Origin: DATLLN01 sp963809205
GTDB taxonomy: Bacteria; Actinomycetota; Thermoleophilia; Gaiellales; JAICJC01
Direction of reading: 5' to 3'
Assembly: GCA_963809205.1 (NCBI GenBank)
Contig: CAWEIS010000004.1
Coordinates: 372,001 to 436,000, forward strand
Length of the DNA: 64,000 nucleotides
Shown: piece after piece, positions 16,727 to 24,694 of the stretch
How positions within the stretch are numbered: position 1 is the stretch's first letter
Layout of the letters: every line of letters starts with the position of its first letter
Made by a program: the position numbers and the translations under genes
Notes under the pieces: generated by a model
Database searches by the model: none
Seen by the model: the letters and a program-made list of their open reading frames with translations, nothing else
Told to the model about the DNA's origin: nothing

Positions 16727-17870
16727 TCGGCGCCGCGCCCTCCGCCGCCGGCGCGTCCAGCAGCACCCGGCGGATGTGCAGCGTGTTCGCGTCGACCTCG
16801 ATCATCCGCAGCCGGTGGCCGGCTAGCGCGATCACCAGACGGTTGCCGGGGAGGGCGACGAGGCCGACCGGGTTCCCACGTGACTCGGTGAGGCGGCGGA
16901 CAACATGCAGCCGCGAGCCGTCGGGCCGGAGCTGCGCCACGTCGCGACCGCCGATCGCGACGACGGTGGTCGGGGTGAGCCACGAGAGCGCGCGCACGGG
17001 AGGTGGAAGGCCTCGGATGGGCATCGTCGCAAGCGATTGACAACCAACCGCTCCACGCGCCGTAACCACCGCGACGCTGTCGTTGCCGGCGGCGACCAGC
17101 GTATTCCCCGCCGGTGCGTACGCCAGCTGTATGGCCGGACGCAGGCAGCCGCGCGGCAAGACGGTCGACCGAGCATGGATCAGGTCGCGCACCACCACGT
17201 GCCCGTTTGACGACACGTAGGCCAGCTCGCCGTTATCCCACCTCCACGTCGGCCGTGCGGGCGAGACCGACGGGTCGATCAGCCGGTCGTTGTCGCCGTC
17301 GCCCTCGATCAGATGCAGCCGGTAGTGCGTGCCCTTCTTGACCACGTACGCGATCTCGATCGGGTTTGGCGCCCACGAGATCGCCACCACCTGCCCCTCC
17401 GTGCGTCGCAGGACGCGCTCGCCGCTGCCGTTCGTATGCACCGCGACCAGATCGCGTCCCCGGCCGACGGCGATGTTCAGCGCGTTCGGCGACAGCTCGA
17501 CCGCTGTCGCCTTGGCACCGTTGATGCTGACCGCGTGCGCGGTCGCCCACATCCGCCCGCCGGCAAGCACGGCGACGCCCGACGCGCCGTCAGGCACCTG
17601 CAGCCGTTTCGGCCCAGGCTTGAACGGATGCTTCGGGGTGTAGGTGTCGATGCCGACCGCCTGCCGGGCTTCCGGGCTGGCATACAGCGTGACCGCCGAG
17701 GCCAGGAGGATCGCCATCCCCAGCGCCAGCACCAGCGGCACCCGCCCGCGCCGGCGGTGTGCGGGCGGCGGTGGCAGCGCGTCCAGCGCCGCCTGCCGCG
17801 CCGCCTCGGGCGGCGTTGCCCGGGGCGCGCTCAGGGCGCGCTCGAGCTGCTGCTCAAGCTCGTTCGGCAT
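16713..17870 (-). CDS. membrane-anchored beta-propeller protein, partner of ECF sigma factor
   Basis: A 385-residue protein with a short cytoplasmic N-terminus (about 50 residues), a single transmembrane helix VPLVLALGMAILLASAVTLY, and a large extracytoplasmic part rich in repeating beta-strand units (TWRWDNGELAYVSSNGHVVV, ISWAPNPIEIAYVVKKG) resembling PD40/WD40-like propeller blades. It starts inside the sigma-factor gene (17-base overlap), an arrangement typical of anti-sigma partners. No zinc HxxxCxxC motif is visible, so anti-sigma action is inferred from position only. Confidence 0.65.
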   Translation of the reverse strand: MPNELEQQLERALSAPRATPPEAARQAALDALPPPPAHRRRGRVPLVLALGMAILLASAVTLYASPEARQAVGIDTYTPKHPFKPGPKRLQVPDGASGVAVLAGGRMWATAHAVSINGAKATAVELSPNALNIAVGRGRDLVAVHTNGSGERVLRRTEGQVVAISWAPNPIEIAYVVKKGTHYRLHLIEGDGDNDRLIDPSVSPARPTWRWDNGELAYVSSNGHVVVRDLIHARSTVLPRGCLRPAIQLAYAPAGNTLVAAGNDSVAVVTARGAVGCQSLATMPIRGLPPPVRALSWLTPTTVVAIGGRDVAQLRPDGSRLHVVRRLTESRGNPVGLVALPGNRLVIALAGHRLRMIEVDANTLHIRRVLLDAPAAEGAAPISLR

Positions 17871-18396
17871 CTGCCTCCTCCCGGATCGCGCGCAGCTCCT
17901 CGAGCGCCCGCGCCAAGCGTGAGTTGACGGTGCCGGTGGGCAGCTCCAGCAGTTCGGCGATCTCCGTCGGCGAGTAGCCCAGCCCGTAGCGCAGCACCAC
18001 GACCGTCCGTCGCTGTAGCCCCAGCGTGGCGACAGCATCCAGCAGCTCCCGGTCCTCGGCGTCCAGGTCGCGCCATGGCGACTCCGGCTCGGCCACCTGG
18101 TCGAGCCCGACCAGCCGCCGCTCGCGGCGCATCAGGTCGAGCGCCCGGTTGACCACGATCCGGTGCAGCCAGGCGCCAAACGGCCGCGACTCGTCGAACC
18201 GCGACAGCGCCGCGAACGCCCGCTCGAACGCGTCCTGAGCCACGTCATCGGCCATCTCCCGGCGCCCGGTGAGAACGAGCGCGGCGCGCCACGCCCCCGG
18301 CCAGTAGCGGCCGAACAGCTCACCTGCGGCGTCGCGCGACCCGTTCCGGGCCTTGCGCACGAGCGTCGCGTCGGATGCGCGCCGCACCATCAGCAC
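17854..18396 (-). CDS. ECF-type RNA polymerase sigma factor
   Basis: A 180-residue sigma-70 family protein with region 2 (AGELFGRYWPGAWRAALVL, DDVAQDAFERAF, and the -10-reading segment FDESRPFGAWLHRIVVNRALD) and region 4 (LLDAVATLGLQRRTVVVLRYGLGYSPTEIAELLELPTGTVNSRL, residues about 118-162). GTG at 18396 and ATG at 18390 are both possible starts. It is co-transcribed with the overlapping membrane partner downstream. Signals sensed by that partner probably release it. Confidence 0.9.
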   Translation of the reverse strand: MLMVRRASDATLVRKARNGSRDAAGELFGRYWPGAWRAALVLTGRREMADDVAQDAFERAFAALSRFDESRPFGAWLHRIVVNRALDLMRRERRLVGLDQVAEPESPWRDLDAEDRELLDAVATLGLQRRTVVVLRYGLGYSPTEIAELLELPTGTVNSRLARALEELRAIREEADAERA

Positions 18397-18420
18397 GAGG
18401 GTACTACGGTCAGGGCGGCC

Positions 18421-19089
18421 CTACGCGTCCCCGCAGTCGGTGACGCCGTCCAGCAGCCAGCCGCCGTGGCCGTCGTCGAAGTACCGCACGACGCCGGTCA
18501 CCGCGCCGTCGTGCACCAGGCGGTACTCGATCGGCTGCTGTCGCGGATACCCCGCGAGCTCCACGACGTCGTCCGGCTCGACCGAGCGGAACGCCTTGCG
18601 TGCGTCGGCCGGCAGCTCGCCGAGCGGCCGCCCGCGCGCGTTCTCGCCATAGTCGATCGCGCTTCCCGAGCAAACGCCGCCGATGGTGCGGTCGTCGACC
18701 CAGATCCGGTCGGGATCGCTGACGCCGAGCGTCACCCATCCGCGATGGGCCGGCGGATCGGCGTTCCAGTCCGCGTCGGTCATGCAGCCCATCCGCACCG
18801 CGCCCGGCGGAGTCGTCAGCACGATCTGCTCGCCCGGCTTCCAGCCGCCCGCGGTGTCCGTCGAGAGCGTCGCGGCATCGCCGCCTTGCTGGCGAAGCTC
18901 GACATGAATGCCGTCGGGCTGCGGTTGCACTGCCGGCGTCAGCAGCTTCGTGCCGTTCGCCGTGCACGCGACCACGGCGACGTTGGGCAGCACTACCGGT
19001 GCCGGGCCGGAGGCCGGCGGCACCGACCGCGTCTCGCCGCATGCGGCGACGGCAAGCGTGATCGCGACGACCGGAAGCAGCATTCTCAT
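18421..19089 (-). CDS. putative lipoprotein, unknown function
   Basis: A 222-residue exported protein I do not recognise. The N-terminus MRMLLPVVAITLAVAAC is a signal peptide ending in a lipobox-like cysteine, followed by a proline-rich linker. The mature part has five further cysteines and ends with the segment YFDDGHGGWLLDGVTDCGDA. ATG codons at 19089 and 19083 are both usable. It lies between the sigma module and the decarboxylase gene on the same strand; no functional link is visible. Confidence 0.6.
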   Translation of the reverse strand: MRMLLPVVAITLAVAACGETRSVPPASGPAPVVLPNVAVVACTANGTKLLTPAVQPQPDGIHVELRQQGGDAATLSTDTAGGWKPGEQIVLTTPPGAVRMGCMTDADWNADPPAHRGWVTLGVSDPDRIWVDDRTIGGVCSGSAIDYGENARGRPLGELPADARKAFRSVEPDDVVELAGYPRQQPIEYRLVHDGAVTGVVRYFDDGHGGWLLDGVTDCGDA

Positions 19090-19127
19090 GCCCGTTGGGA
19101 CGGCGCTGCGGCCGTCGCGGTTCCCCG

Positions 19128-20519
19128 CTACGCGTCGACGACCAGCAGCGTCTCCAGCGTCGGGTCGCTGCAGTACGCCATCCGGCTGCCGGCCGCGGCC
19201 TCGGCGCGCAGCGCGCCCAGGATCTCCTGGCTGATCAGCTCGCCGGGCGCGAGCGCCGGGATGCCCGGCGGGTAGGGCGCAGCGGTCTCGGCCGCGATCC
19301 GGCCCACCGCCTCGCGCCAGGCGACGCGGCGGCGCGGCGCGAAGTAGGCGTCGCGGGGGCTCATCACCACCTCGGCGACCAGCGACCAGACCGTCGACGA
19401 GGCCGGAGGCCGCGGCTCGCCGCGCCGCGCGGCCACCGAGTCGGCGACGCCGTCGGCCAGCCGGCCGACCGTCTCCGCGGTGTCCGCCAGGGTGACGATC
19501 GGGACGAGCGTGTCGCGGTCGGCCATCTCCAGGCGGATCCCGCGGCCGAACAGGTCGCGCTCCACCTCGAAGCCGTCGGCGCCGGTGCCGGCCAGCGCCA
19601 GCACCAGCTTCGTCGGATCGTCCGCATCGACCACGGTCAGCCCCTCCACCTGCGACAGCCGCCGGCTGGCGTCCGCGACGATCTCGATCGTCCGCCCCAG
19701 CAGCTCGGGCCCGCGCTCCTCGACCAATGCGCGCGCCCGATCGGACGACGCCATGATGGCCGCGCTCGGGCTGGTCGTGTGCAACAGCTCGAAGCACTCG
19801 TCGAGCCGTGCCAGGTCGATGCGCTCGCCGCGGGCCAGAACGATCGAGCCCTGGGTGAAGGCGGTCAGGTTCTTGTGCGTCGACGTCACCATGCCGTCCG
19901 CGCCGCGGGCGATCGCATGCTTCGGGAGGGCGGGGTGGAAGCCCAGATGCGCGCCCCACGCCTGGTCGACCATCAGCGGCACGCCCGCGGCATGGGTGAC
20001 CTCGGCGATCGCCTCGATGTCCGAGAGTCGGCCGATGTAGCTGGGCTCGACCAGGAACACCGCGCGGGCGTCGGGCGCTTCGGCAAGCGCCAGCTCGACG
20101 GCCGCGGCGGGAACGCCCAACGAAAGCCCGGTGGTGGCGTCGACCTGCGGCCTCACCCAGACCGGCTCGAGGCCGGCCAGCACGAGGCCGGCGTGGAGCG
20201 ACTTGTGCAGTGTGCGGGCAACGATCACCCTATCGCCTGGACGGGCAACGGCCAGCGCGAACGCCTGGTTGCCGTGGGTTGAACCGCTGACCGAGAAGCG
20301 GCACATGTCCGCGCCCCAGAGCCCCGCGGCCAGGCGCTCGGCCCTGCCCAGCACGTCACCCGTCATGCGCGAGTCGTCGGCGCCCGAGACGAGCGGCAGA
20401 TCGAGTTGCAGCAGCGCGTCGGCGAGCTCGGGCGACCGCTTGTGCCCGGGCACGGTGAAGGTGGTCCCCGGGTCGGCCAGGAACCGGTCGACGGCGTCTG
20501 CGAGCGGACTCTCCGGCAT
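19128..20519 (-). CDS. PLP-dependent Orn/Lys/Arg decarboxylase family protein
   Basis: A 463-residue fold-type I PLP enzyme of the Orn/Lys/Arg decarboxylase major-domain family, the short form without the N-terminal wing. The opening FTVPGHKRSPEL is the family signature, the substrate-side SVSGSTHGNQA lies near residue 75, and the PLP lysine is in TSTHKNLTAFTQGS near residue 218. It probably decarboxylates arginine or lysine; a ureohydrolase of the agmatinase family lies 3 kb away, which hints at arginine to putrescine. Confidence 0.85.
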   Translation of the reverse strand: MPESPLADAVDRFLADPGTTFTVPGHKRSPELADALLQLDLPLVSGADDSRMTGDVLGRAERLAAGLWGADMCRFSVSGSTHGNQAFALAVARPGDRVIVARTLHKSLHAGLVLAGLEPVWVRPQVDATTGLSLGVPAAAVELALAEAPDARAVFLVEPSYIGRLSDIEAIAEVTHAAGVPLMVDQAWGAHLGFHPALPKHAIARGADGMVTSTHKNLTAFTQGSIVLARGERIDLARLDECFELLHTTSPSAAIMASSDRARALVEERGPELLGRTIEIVADASRRLSQVEGLTVVDADDPTKLVLALAGTGADGFEVERDLFGRGIRLEMADRDTLVPIVTLADTAETVGRLADGVADSVAARRGEPRPPASSTVWSLVAEVVMSPRDAYFAPRRRVAWREAVGRIAAETAAPYPPGIPALAPGELISQEILGALRAEAAAGSRMAYCSDPTLETLLVVDA

Positions 20520-20544
20520 TCGGCCGGAGGAGTCTACGCCGCGG

Positions 20545-21054
20545 TCAGTCGATCGCCTCCTGGGAACGGAGCATCCACAGCTGCTTCTCGAGCATCTGCA
20601 CGGCGGCGATCATCAGATCCTCGCTCGCCGGGTCGAGTTCACCGAGCTTGCCCTGGGCATCGCGGCCGCGGTCGATCGCACCCGCCAGCCCCTCGCTCAG
20701 CAGCTCGATCGCGCGCTCGTCGGCGATCGCGCCCTGCGGCAGCGGATCGAGCGTGGTGTGCTCGGCCACGTGGCCGGACTGGCCGTCGACGAAGACACCG
20801 ATCTGCACGGATCGCTCGGCGATGATGTCGGACTGCTCGCGCAGTTCGTCGGTGATCTCGTCGAGGTGCAGGTGCAGCGCCCGGAACCGCGGGCCGACGA
20901 GGTTCCAGTGGGCCTGCTTGGCCATCAGCGAGAGGTCGACCAGGTCGATCAGCGAGCGCTCGAGCAGGGCGCCGATCTCGCGGCGCTCCGAACTGCCGAG
21001 CGTGGGGTGGGCGTGGGTCGACGCGAACTGCTCTGTGGCGGTGCGGCTGGCCAT
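20545..21054 (-). CDS. dps: Dps family DNA-protection ferritin
   Basis: A 169-residue ferritin-like protein that oxidises and stores iron with hydrogen peroxide and protects DNA in starvation. The inter-subunit ferroxidase site is visible in LMAKQAHWNLVGPRFRALHLHLDE (residues about 43-66) with the conserved His, Asp and Glu. The C-terminal helix ends EKQLWMLRSQ. A 53-residue acidic protein gene lies 6 bases upstream on the same strand and is probably co-transcribed. Confidence 0.93.
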   Translation of the reverse strand: MASRTATEQFASTHAHPTLGSSERREIGALLERSLIDLVDLSLMAKQAHWNLVGPRFRALHLHLDEITDELREQSDIIAERSVQIGVFVDGQSGHVAEHTTLDPLPQGAIADERAIELLSEGLAGAIDRGRDAQGKLGELDPASEDLMIAAVQMLEKQLWMLRSQEAID

Positions 21055-21060
21055 GAGTGC

Positions 21061-21222
21061 CTAGCCCTCCTTGTCGTCGGGATCCGGGCGGGAGGGCGCC
21101 GGAGGCATCACGGAGCCGTTCCCCGCGGGCGGGTCGCTCGCCGGGAAGCTCTCCTCGATCGCCTCGTCCAGCTGCTTGTCGTCGTGCCCGTCGCCGGGCC
21201 GGCGTGGATCGTCGCCGCCCAT
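21061..21222 (-). CDS. tiny acidic protein with ESFPASDPP motif
   Basis: A 53-residue hydrophilic, acidic protein. Its centre reads KQLDEAIEESFPASDPPA, a short motif found in very small proteins of many bacteria whose function is unknown. The rest is low complexity rich in Asp, Pro and Gly. ATG at 21222, stop TAG at 21061-21063. It lies directly in front of dps, so a role in stress or stationary phase is a reasonable guess from context. Confidence 0.7.
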   Translation of the reverse strand: MGGDDPRRPGDGHDDKQLDEAIEESFPASDPPAGNGSVMPPAPSRPDPDDKEG

Positions 21223-21274
21223 CGCTGCACCTTAGCGCCGCCGGGAGTGGCAATCGCAGCCCGCTCCATACAGT

Positions 21275-22360
21275 ATGAGAGCGATGGCCCGATCCGTCCC
21301 ACACGCTCGGCTGCTGCTCGGCATCGCACTTGTCGCCGTGCTGGCGTTCACCTGTGCGCTCTCGTCGTCGAGCGCGGCGCAGCGCCCGCAGGGCCGCGTG
21401 CTGGCGACGTGGCTGCCCTACTGGGACGGCACGCACGGCCTGGACACGGTGCTCGCTCACTCCGGGTCATTCCGGTACGTCAGCCCGTTCTCCTACCAGA
21501 CGACATCGCTGACCACCTTCAGCGCGGGCGGCGGCATCCTCGATCCCACCCAGCGTGCGGCGCTCCGCGCGCAGGGGGTCGCCGTGGTGCCCAGCGTCAC
21601 CGCAGGCTGGGGGCCGGCCGACGCCTCGCTGGTCTTCAACACGCCGGCGAAGCGTCAGGCGCACGTGGCGGCGATCGTCAAGCTGGTCACCGACAACGGC
21701 TTCGACGGCATCGACATCGACTACGAGAAGATGGCGTACACCACCAACCCCGTCGTCGGCCAGCGGCTGCGCACCGGCTTCACCGCGTTCGCCACCGAGC
21801 TGTGCGGGAAGCTGCGGGCAATGCACAAGCGCTGCACGATCACCGTGATGGCCAAGACAGCCGACGGTCACACGACCTACGGCATCGACAAGTGGGTGTT
21901 CGACTACGCGGCGCTCGGCCGTGTCGCCAGCCGGGTGCGGCTGATGGTCTACGACCAGCACGGCCCGTGGGGAACACCGGGGCCGATCGCCGACATCTCG
22001 TGGACCGAGGACGTCGTCCGCTACGCCACGTCGGTGATCGCGCCGTCCAAGCTCGAGCTGGGCGTGCCGCTGTACGGCTACAACTGGTCGAAGAACGGCA
22101 CGACGTCGGTGCAGTGGGATCAGGCGAGCGCTCTGCGCACCGCGCATAACGCCCCGCTGGTGTTTGACGCGGCGTCGCAGTCGCCCACCTTCACCTACCG
22201 CGCCGGGGGCGTCAAGCACACGGTCTGGTTCGAGAACGCGCGGTCGCTGGAGGCGAAGGTCGCCGTCGCGAACCGCTACCACGTGGGTACCATCGGGTTC
22301 TGGTACATCGGGCACCAGTCACCAAAGGTGTGGCCGGTGCTGCGCCGCTTCAACGGCTGA
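21275..22360 (+). CDS. secreted glycoside hydrolase family 18 protein
   Basis: A 361-residue exported hydrolase. A signal peptide (LLLGIALVAVLAFTCAL) is followed by a GH18 barrel beginning VLATWLPYWDG. The catalytic motif is FDGIDIDYEKM near residue 150, with the essential final glutamate; further barrel strands are VRLMVYDQHGPWGTP and LELGVPLYGYNW. The family cleaves chitin or peptidoglycan-type beta-1,4 GlcNAc linkages. Absence of a chitin-binding domain and the short length resemble the cell-wall or spore-type members. It is a single-gene unit, divergent from the dps pair. Confidence 0.88.
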   Translation: MRAMARSVPHARLLLGIALVAVLAFTCALSSSSAAQRPQGRVLATWLPYWDGTHGLDTVLAHSGSFRYVSPFSYQTTSLTTFSAGGGILDPTQRAALRAQGVAVVPSVTAGWGPADASLVFNTPAKRQAHVAAIVKLVTDNGFDGIDIDYEKMAYTTNPVVGQRLRTGFTAFATELCGKLRAMHKRCTITVMAKTADGHTTYGIDKWVFDYAALGRVASRVRLMVYDQHGPWGTPGPIADISWTEDVVRYATSVIAPSKLELGVPLYGYNWSKNGTTSVQWDQASALRTAHNAPLVFDAASQSPTFTYRAGGVKHTVWFENARSLEAKVAVANRYHVGTIGFWYIGHQSPKVWPVLRRFNG

Positions 22361-22373
22361 CCCGGAGGTTCGC

Positions 22374-23183
22374 ATGACCATCGCCGAACGCCGTGCGCGG
22401 TTCCGCGCGCTGCACGAGCACGACGGCATCTTCGTGATGCCGAATCCGTGGGACGTGGGATCGACCCGCCTGCTGACGAGCCTGGGGTTCGACGCGCTCG
22501 CCACCACCAGTGCCGGGCTGGCGTGGACGCTCGGCAGAAACGACCAGCACGTGACGCGGGACGAGCTCGTCGCCCACGTCGCCGAGCTGGCTGCAGCGAC
22601 CCCGCTGCCGCTGTCCGTCGACAGCGAGCGCTGCTTTGCCGACGACCTCGAGGGCGTCGCCGAGACCGTCACGCTGCTGGCCGAGGCCGGCGCCAGCGGC
22701 TGCTCGATCGAGGACTACGACCCGGCCACCGACTCGATCGACGACGCCGCCCGCGCCGCCGAGCGCGTTGCCGCGGCGGCCGATGCGGCGCACCGCCTCG
22801 ACGAGCCGATGGTGCTGACGGCGCGTGCCGAGAACCATCTGCACGGTGTCGACGATCTCGGTGACACGATCGCCCGGCTCTCGGCGTACCGGGATGCCGG
22901 CGCCGATGCGGTGTATGCCCCCGGCCTGCGCGACCCGTCGCAGATCGCCCGCCTGGTCGATGCGGTCGGCGTGCCGGTGAACGTGCTCGCGCTGCCCGGT
23001 GCGCCGTCGGTGCCGGAGCTGGAGTCGCTCGGCGTCCGCCGCGTGTCCACCGGCAGCCTGCTGGCGAGCGCGGCGTACGGCGCGCTGATCGCCGGCGCCC
23101 GTGAGCTGCACGGCGACGGCACGTCCACATACGCGGGCGGCGGACTGACGCCGGACGACCGGGCGGTCGCCTTCTCGTGGTGA
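22374..23183 (+). CDS. isocitrate lyase/PEP mutase family protein
   Basis: A 269-residue TIM-barrel enzyme of the PEP mutase/isocitrate lyase superfamily. The ATG at 22374 follows a GGAGG ribosome-binding site. Typical segments are FVMPNPWDVGSTRLL near residue 20, ATTSAGLAWTLG near 45, SVDSERCF near 80 (metal-binding acidic residues), and GCSIEDYD near 105. Members cleave or form C-C or C-P bonds of 2-oxo acids (2-methylisocitrate lyase-like, phosphonomutase-like, oxaloacetate decarboxylase). The KKCGH loop of true isocitrate lyases is absent, so the specific reaction is unknown. Confidence 0.85.
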   Translation: MTIAERRARFRALHEHDGIFVMPNPWDVGSTRLLTSLGFDALATTSAGLAWTLGRNDQHVTRDELVAHVAELAAATPLPLSVDSERCFADDLEGVAETVTLLAEAGASGCSIEDYDPATDSIDDAARAAERVAAAADAAHRLDEPMVLTARAENHLHGVDDLGDTIARLSAYRDAGADAVYAPGLRDPSQIARLVDAVGVPVNVLALPGAPSVPELESLGVRRVSTGSLLASAAYGALIAGARELHGDGTSTYAGGGLTPDDRAVAFSW

Positions 23184-23258
23184 CGGTGGAACGGATCCGG
23201 GCCGAGGTCGGCTCGTGGCCGGGCGAGCAGGGCCAGGCACGGCATCGACGGCTGAGCC

Positions 23259-23291
23259 GTGTAACAACGGGGTCAGACCCCTTTGTTACAC
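23259..23291. repeat. 33-bp REP-like palindrome with GGGGTCAGACCCC core
   Basis: GTGTAACAA (23259-23267) and TTGTTACAC (23283-23291) are perfect inverted copies around the palindromic core CGGGGTCAGACCCCT. It lies between two plus-strand genes and can form a hairpin. The same core and GTAAC ends occur at 6576-6645. Confidence 0.75.
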
Positions 23292-23321
23292 CAGGCCGTC
23301 AGACCATATGATGGCGACCTC

Positions 23322-24323
23322 ATGCCCGAGGGTCGCTTCCAGCCCAACCGCCCCGACGAGAACGGCTACACCGGCGTCGGCCTGACGTTCGGCCGGGTGC
23401 CGCTCGTGCTGGAGCCCGCGGGGCTGGCCGGCGCCGACATCGCGATCGTCGGCGCACCGTTCGACGAGGGCGTGTCCTACCGGCCGGGCACGCGGTTCGG
23501 ACCGCGGGCGATCCGCTCCGGCGAGGACGTCGGCCTCCCCGTCGACCGTCCGAACATGGAGCTCGGCATCGACCCCTACAAGGAGCTCGATATCGTCGAC
23601 TACGGCGACGTCGAGGTGCGGTCGTCGAACCTCGCGCACAACCACGCCGGCCTGCAGGCGCGGGTCGGCGAGATCCTGTCGGCTGGCGCCGTGGCCATCG
23701 TGCTGGGCGGCGACCACTCGCTGTCCACCCCCGTCTTGGCGGCGCTGTCCGCGCAGTTCGGCACCGACGGCTTCTCGGTGATCCACTTCGACACGCACGC
23801 GGACACGGGCCTCGAGCTCGAGGAGTCGCCACACGGCGTGCCGTTCTCGCGCGCGGTGATCGACGGGCACCTGGACGGCCACAACATCGTGCAGATCGGC
23901 CTGCGCGGCGCCTGGCCGTTCCCGGAGGAGTTCGACTGGATGCGCGAGCAGGGCTTCCGCTGGCACACGCTCGGCGAGATCACGGAGCGTGGCATCGGGC
24001 CGGTCGTGCGGGATGCGATCGAGTACGCGCAGACGCGGGCGCCGCGCACCTACCTGACCGTGGACATCGACGTGCTCGACCCGGCCTTCGCGCCCGGAAC
24101 GGGCACCGCCGAGCCGGGCGGGCTGATGACCCGGGAGCTGCTGTGGGCTGTGCGGACGATCGCCTCGTCGGTCGACATCTGCGCGATGGACATCGTCGAG
24201 GTCTCGCCGCCGTTCGACCCGGCAGGCATCACCGCCATGGCGGGGCACCGCGTCGTCCTGGAGACGCTAGGCGGCATCGCGCTGCGCAAGACCGGCCGTG
24301 AGGCGCGGCCGGAGCGCGCGTAA
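23322..24323 (+). CDS. agmatinase/arginase family ureohydrolase
   Basis: A 333-residue binuclear manganese ureohydrolase. All metal-ligand motifs are present: GGDHSLSTP near residue 140, FDTHADTG near 165, and TVDIDVLDPAFAPGTGTAEPGG near 245-265. The last (GxGTxEPGG) is typical of agmatinase and related guanidino-acid hydrolases. Reaction: hydrolysis of a guanidino group to urea and an amine. The ATG at 23322 is chosen because it lies just before conserved sequence; upstream ATGs are out of frame or too close to the palindrome. It may act with the decarboxylase at 19128-20519. Confidence 0.9.
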   Translation: MPEGRFQPNRPDENGYTGVGLTFGRVPLVLEPAGLAGADIAIVGAPFDEGVSYRPGTRFGPRAIRSGEDVGLPVDRPNMELGIDPYKELDIVDYGDVEVRSSNLAHNHAGLQARVGEILSAGAVAIVLGGDHSLSTPVLAALSAQFGTDGFSVIHFDTHADTGLELEESPHGVPFSRAVIDGHLDGHNIVQIGLRGAWPFPEEFDWMREQGFRWHTLGEITERGIGPVVRDAIEYAQTRAPRTYLTVDIDVLDPAFAPGTGTAEPGGLMTRELLWAVRTIASSVDICAMDIVEVSPPFDPAGITAMAGHRVVLETLGGIALRKTGREARPERA

Positions 24324-24329
24324 TCGGAG

Positions 24330-24615
24330 TCAGCTTGGGCGCTGGAGAACGGCGGTCGCCACGCGGATCCCGATTTGACGCCCAGCAGGCGCGAGGCGCG
24401 CACGCCGAGTGCGAGTGCCAGTAGGAGCCCGACCGCGACCCACACCGCCGCCAGGAGCAGCGGGGCACGCCATCCGGATGCGACGTCCGCTAGGGCGCTG
24501 ACCGCGGCCACCTTCGCGAGCGCGAACGCGGCAAGGAATGCCAGGCCGACCAGCAGCGTGGCGGCCAGGTCTCGGGCTTCGGTTCGTCGGGCTGCTCGTG
24601 CACCTCGTCTGCCAT
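24330..24615 (-). pseudogene. possible small two-helix membrane protein with disturbed frame
   Basis: This fills the 370-base gap between the ureohydrolase and the kinase. From an ATG at 24615 with a GAAGGA site, a plausible acidic N-terminus (MADEVHEQPDEPKPE) runs for 15 residues. The next frame then codes two strong transmembrane segments (LAATLLVGLAFLAAFALAKV and APLLLAAVWVAVGLLLALAL). A stop in the third frame at 24330 would end it after about 95 residues if two bases were missing. It could be a small holin-like or DUF membrane protein with sequence errors, a decayed gene, or chance. Confidence 0.3.
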
Positions 24616-24694
24616 CGTTCTCACGTCCTTCGTTGACATGCCGGCGCGGCCGGACATATGCTTCCCGTTCGCTTTCTACCGGAGGAGTCAGGCA

